The notes beneath the pieces were generated by a model that was not told the origin of the DNA, searched no databases, and worked only from the letters and a program-made list of their open reading frames with translations. Made by a program: the position numbers and the translations under genes. A DNA stretch of 7,905 nt from Victivallales bacterium (GTDB lineage Bacteria; Verrucomicrobiota; Lentisphaeria; Victivallales; JAADHT01), in the NCBI GenBank assembly GCA_016930955.1, contig JAFGFR010000119.1:1-7905 (forward strand), read 5' to 3'. This document shows positions 6,470-7,905 of the stretch, one piece after another (position 1 is the stretch's first letter; each line of letters opens with the position of its first letter).

Positions 6470-7819
6470 ATGATAGTTTTTTATTTTTTTTCCATCGTCG
6501 CGACGGGCTACGCGCTGTGGAGTGTCGTTGTCGGCGAAAGCAAGCGTTTGCTATGCGAGACGGTGGCCATGGCAATGATCCTCGGGTCGGGGGCGATGTC
6601 ATTGATATTCTTCTGGCTGGCGCTCCTCGGGATAAAGCCTTCTGTCGTTGTCATCGCCTCGACCTGTTTCGCTTCTTGCGCAGTCATTGCTGTCCTCAGG
6701 GCACGCAAGGCCTCCGCCACGACCTTTATGCCCGGCAAGTGGCAGGGCAAGGAGCTTGTCTGTCTTTTTGCCGCTGCTGTGCTTCTTTCCGCAGCATTCT
6801 GCATTGTTGCGGCTCATTCGCTTTTCCTCCCTCTCTACGACGTGGACTCCTACGGCCTCTGGGGCTTGAAGGCCAAGGCTCTCTACCACGAGGGTCTTGT
6901 TCCTGGCGGCGGGCTTTTCCACGAGTTTTCATTGAGCTACAGCCATCTGAACTATCCCTTGCTGGTGCCTTTTTTGGTTTGCGGGATATACGCATCTGCA
7001 GGCGAGGTGAACGAGATGGTGGGGAAGGTGATATTCCCCTTCCTGTATGTCTCCTGCACGCTGTTCATCTACTCATCGTTACGCTGGAGGCTTGACCGTG
7101 GCAAGTCCCTTCTGCTTGTCGTACTCTTCATGACTCTACCTGTCACCCTGCGCTGGGCGGGGGCGGGGATGTCGGACTTCCCTTTGGCGGTATTCTTCTC
7201 GGCATCGGCATTCTACCTCTGCAAGTTCCTGGAGGAGCGCAGGAGGGAAGACATGATACTTTCTGCTATGGCGACGGTCTTCTGCGCCTTCGTTAAGCAC
7301 GAGGGGATCGCCAGCGCGGCAATATGTCTGGCTGTGATTGTCTTCTGCCATCCCCTCTTCCCGTTTTCCAAATCGAGACTGAAGGAATCCGCGATATATT
7401 GCTGTCTGGTCGGCATTCTGATGCTGCCATGGTTCTGGTGGTACTCCGGCGTGCCTCATACACATGAGAACTATCCATTGAGGGTCATGTACTTCTTTTC
7501 CATGGACAACCTCCTGCGTACCCGCGAGATACTGATGCTATTCCTTGACAGCTTCACAAATATCGCCAGATGGGGTCTTCTTTGGCTCTTGCTCCCGTTC
7601 GTAGCCTTAATCGGATGGCGGCGCTTCAGCCGACGTTTTGTTGTGGCATTGTGGCTGCTTCTTGCTGGCCGCATGGCGGCATATCTTTTTGTCTTCATCA
7701 TTTCGCCATGGTCGCCCGAGTTTCTTGCACAAATGGCATTGGAGAGGATTCTTCTGCATGCCGCCCCGGCAGCCTTGTTTATCATTGCCTTCCACATGCC
7801 GTTGTTAAAGGAAGAGTAA
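6470..7819 (+). CDS. GT-C type membrane glycosyltransferase (PMT/ArnT-like)
   Basis: A polytopic inner-membrane protein of 449 residues with about ten hydrophobic helices. It resembles the GT-C fold enzymes related to dolichyl-phosphate-mannose protein mannosyltransferases, which move a sugar from a lipid-phosphate carrier on the periplasmic face. The first large loop carries PLYDVDSYGLWGLKAKALYHEG, where the acidic residues of DVD are the likely catalytic site, followed by SHLNYPLLVP. Other family-like stretches are RWAGAGMSDFP and FVKHEG. The ATG at 6470 is chosen, 19 bases after the preceding stop, with GAGAG and GAG upstream; a TTG at 6455 is an alternative, while an ATG at 6380 would overlap the preceding gene widely. 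The acceptor and sugar are unknown. A repeat element begins five bases after its TAA and may mark the operon end. Confidence 0.8.
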   Translation: MIVFYFFSIVATGYALWSVVVGESKRLLCETVAMAMILGSGAMSLIFFWLALLGIKPSVVVIASTCFASCAVIAVLRARKASATTFMPGKWQGKELVCLFAAAVLLSAAFCIVAAHSLFLPLYDVDSYGLWGLKAKALYHEGLVPGGGLFHEFSLSYSHLNYPLLVPFLVCGIYASAGEVNEMVGKVIFPFLYVSCTLFIYSSLRWRLDRGKSLLLVVLFMTLPVTLRWAGAGMSDFPLAVFFSASAFYLCKFLEERRREDMILSAMATVFCAFVKHEGIASAAICLAVIVFCHPLFPFSKSRLKESAIYCCLVGILMLPWFWWYSGVPHTHENYPLRVMYFFSMDNLLRTREILMLFLDSFTNIARWGLLWLLLPFVALIGWRRFSRRFVVALWLLLAGRMAAYLFVFIISPWSPEFLAQMALERILLHAAPAALFIIAFHMPLLKEE

Positions 7820-7824
7820 CCACA

Positions 7825-7896
7825 GAGCCAGTTTCAAAACTCCGCGTGAACCGCGTTGGGAACGCAGGCGCGGCAGACGGTGCGGCGAAATGGCTG
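7825..7896 (+). repeat. 3'-end repeat element, copy C
   Basis: It starts GAGCCAGTTTCAAAACTCCG and matches copy B at 55 of the first 60 positions. The inner stem is GCGT (7853-7856) / ACGC (7862-7865) around TGGGA. The outer arm seems shortened: AGCCA (7826-7830) pairs with TGGCT (7891-7895) and TTT (7832-7834) with AAA (7888-7890) around one bulged G. The element lies directly behind the glycosyltransferase stop; the window ends nine bases later, so a longer right part cannot be excluded. Confidence 0.85.
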
Positions 7897-7905
7897 GTGC
7901 ATACC

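Noticed and set aside
2239..7905. Integron attC sites as explanation of the repeats behind genes
   Set aside because: The copies lack the GTTRRRY / RYYYAAC core sites, and the genes lie on both strands and are mostly housekeeping.

Overview
The window looks like a piece of a moderately GC-rich Gram-negative bacterial chromosome. The best guess is the PVC superphylum (Lentisphaerota, Kiritimatiellota or Verrucomicrobiota side). That is an inference from a TraR/DksA zinc-finger gene directly upstream of lspA, a pairing also known in Chlamydia, and from the DksA-like protein's sequence style. No rRNA, tRNA, CRISPR array, transposase or phage gene was found.

Layout from left to right: (1) a YfhO-like multi-pass membrane protein gene, + strand, cut at its 5' end by the window edge, ending at 2263; (2) a convergent thiH gene (2-iminoacetate synthase, thiamine thiazole synthesis), - strand, 2409-3512; (3) a 400-base gene-free stretch, 3513-3912, with several inverted repeats and a thiH promoter candidate; (4) a - strand operon of a DksA/TraR-type zinc-finger regulator (4495-4932) and lspA (signal peptidase II, 3913-4419), with a good sigma70-like promoter at 4988-5015; (5) a divergent + strand operon of rsmI (16S rRNA 2'-O-methyltransferase, 5114-5869), a one-TM unknown protein overlapping it by ATGA (5866-6450), and a GT-C type membrane glycosyltransferase (6470-7819). 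The first and last membrane proteins probably serve cell-surface glycan assembly. The other genes are housekeeping.

The most unusual content is a small repeat family built around the core TTTCAAAACTCCGCGTGAAC. Five copies or half-copies can be seen (+ strand at 2239, 5884 and 7825; - strand at 2402 and 3909). Each begins within about 25 bases of a stop codon and lies in the sense direction of the gene it follows. The best copy (5884-5969) folds into a hairpin with 17 uninterrupted outer pairs, and its three non-Watson-Crick pairs are G-U only when read as the sense RNA. An inner stem shows a compensatory base-pair change between copies. One copy supplies the stop codon of the YfhO-like gene. 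Another is read in frame as residues 7-35 of the unknown membrane protein, much as Rickettsia palindromic elements are. No mobilising enzyme is present, so this may be a non-autonomous mobile repeat, a 3'-end RNA element, or both.
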